From an uncultured Dehalococcoidia bacterium (GTDB lineage Bacteria; Chloroflexota; Dehalococcoidia; Tepidiformales; Tepidiformaceae): a stretch of 14,059 bases of DNA. The notes below the pieces were generated by a model that was not told where the DNA came from, made no database searches, and worked only from the letters and a program-made list of their open reading frames with translations. The position numbers and the translations under genes were made by a program. Below are positions 13,316-14,059 of this stretch, one piece after another (position 1 is the first letter of the stretch; the number at the start of each line of letters is the position of its first letter). The stretch lies in the NCBI GenBank assembly GCA_937954195.1, contig CALFYR010000666.1, positions 1 through 14,059 on the forward strand. Reading direction: 5' to 3'.

Positions 13316-14059
13316 TCAGATCTCTCCAATCCGCAGCGCCCGGTGGACAGCCAGGCGAGAGTACACCGCGGCCAGCGCGGTGATTGTGCCGACGAACACA
13401 ATCGCCAGCAAACCATACACGGTCAGGACGGCCGCCCAACTGACCTGCGAAATGAGCGGCGGCACGGGATCGCCCCCCTGCTCGGTGACACCGAGGTAGC
13501 CGATCATCAGCCGGCCAAGTGGGAACCCCAGGAACGTGCCCACGACCACACCGGAGACGATGACGAAGAGCTGCTCGAAGCTGACGAGCGAGAGCACCTG
13601 CTTGCTTGAATAGCCCATGGTCCGAAGGATGGCGAACTCCAGGCTGCGGGACTGCACAGCCAGGGCCGCGTACACCGCGAAGCCGAGGCCGGTGAGGATG
13701 AGGACGGCCGCGAAGGAAAGGAAAAGGATGCCTTCCCAGCTGGCGGCGATCAGCGGGTCTGCCGCCTGGGCGGCTCGGACGTCGCGCTCATCGAAGGCGG
13801 CTTCGGCCTGGAGACCAGCGGCGTTCAGGCCGTCACGCGTCATCGCGCCGGGTTCGGCGTAGGACATCCACATCTCGTTGGGGTAAATGGCATCGGAGAG
13901 CCCGGGCACCGTCGCGGCGATCGCCTGGAGCGAAGCGAGGTCGGCCACGATGAAGTGAGCGGTTTCGGCGGGGTCGTGCCCTGGGAAGAGGTCGAACGAA
14001 CCTACCAGTTGTGCGCGAATGTACTGTCGATTTACGTAAAGTTGGAACTCGTCGCCTAT
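13316..14059 (-). CDS. ABC transporter permease, FtsX/MacB type (5' part outside the window)
   Basis: 247 residues are visible. The frame stays open to the right edge (a GTG at 13948 is internal; upstream codons continue without a stop), so the N-terminus is missing. The visible part holds the end of an extracytoplasmic domain (to about residue 110) and then the FtsX domain with three membrane segments: GILFLSFAAVLILTGLGFAV, LFVIVSGVVVGTFLGFPLG and WAAVLTVYGLLAIVFVG. Between the first two lies the cytoplasmic coupling-helix segment SLEFAILRTMGYSSKQVL. FtsX-fold permeases export or extract lipids, peptides or macrolides, or transmit ATPase signals across the membrane; the cargo is not evident. 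It is co-directional with two ATPase genes immediately downstream. Confidence 0.92.
   Translation of the reverse strand: MGDEFQLYVNRQYIRAQLVGSFDLFPGHDPAETAHFIVADLASLQAIAATVPGLSDAIYPNEMWMSYAEPGAMTRDGLNAAGLQAEAAFDERDVRAAQAADPLIAASWEGILFLSFAAVLILTGLGFAVYAALAVQSRSLEFAILRTMGYSSKQVLSLVSFEQLFVIVSGVVVGTFLGFPLGRLMIGYLGVTEQGGDPVPPLISQVSWAAVLTVYGLLAIVFVGTITALAAVYSRLAVHRALRIGEI

Noticed and set aside
13272..13439. Upstream extension of the AbrB-tailed ATPase to 13439
   Set aside because: It would overlap the permease gene in another frame and adds residues unlike ABC ATPases. GTG at 13271 has a Shine-Dalgarno and fits the family N-terminus.

Overview
The window is GC-rich, densely coding, and most likely chromosomal DNA from a member of the Chloroflexota or a neighbouring terrabacterial lineage. 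Three things point that way: a LexA operator of the GAAC-N4-GTTC type, a secreted protein with the Thr/Pro 'PTATATPT' stalk common in Chloroflexota, and start sites that look leaderless. This assignment is inferred from sequence features only. There are no rRNA, tRNA, CRISPR, insertion-sequence or phage genes. No gene-free stretch exceeds 300 bases; the longest gap is the 158-base divergent promoter region at 3027-3184.

Layout. (1) 1-3026, minus: a large error-prone DNA polymerase III alpha subunit (DnaE2/ImuC type), cut by the left edge. It starts directly behind a palindromic LexA box and is interrupted in frame by two tandem heptanucleotide repeat tracts. (2) 3185-3994, plus: a divergently transcribed secreted and membrane-anchored protein with a Thr/Pro stalk. 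(3) 4015-4047: a strong, probably bidirectional, terminator. (4) 7355 down to 4050, minus: a likely three-gene operon, made of a Tag-like (3-methyladenine glycosylase I fold) protein, a membrane GGDEF-EAL cyclic-di-GMP enzyme and a short-chain dehydrogenase. (5) 7481-8722, plus: an MFS transporter whose 3' end overlaps a convergent nitrilase-family amidohydrolase (9491 to 8682). (6) 9521-11338, plus: an HSL-family alpha/beta hydrolase and an APH-like phosphotransferase. (7) 14059 down to 11335, minus: an ABC export cassette with a FtsX/MacB-type permease (cut by the right edge) and two consecutive ABC ATPases. The first ATPase ends in an AbrB-like domain and the second in a long disordered tail.

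How the parts relate. The polymerase is the only gene with a clear regulatory logic: SOS-controlled translesion synthesis. No imuA, imuB or lexA gene lies inside the window. The ABC genes form one transport system, with stop/start overlap between the two ATPases. The hydrolase, nitrilase, SDR, MFS and kinase genes look like general small-molecule metabolism and detoxification; no common pathway can be shown from the sequence.

The observation most worth following is the polymerase. A damage-inducible mutator polymerase carries two 7-bp tandem repeats. Seven is not a multiple of three, so gain or loss of one unit would frameshift the gene.
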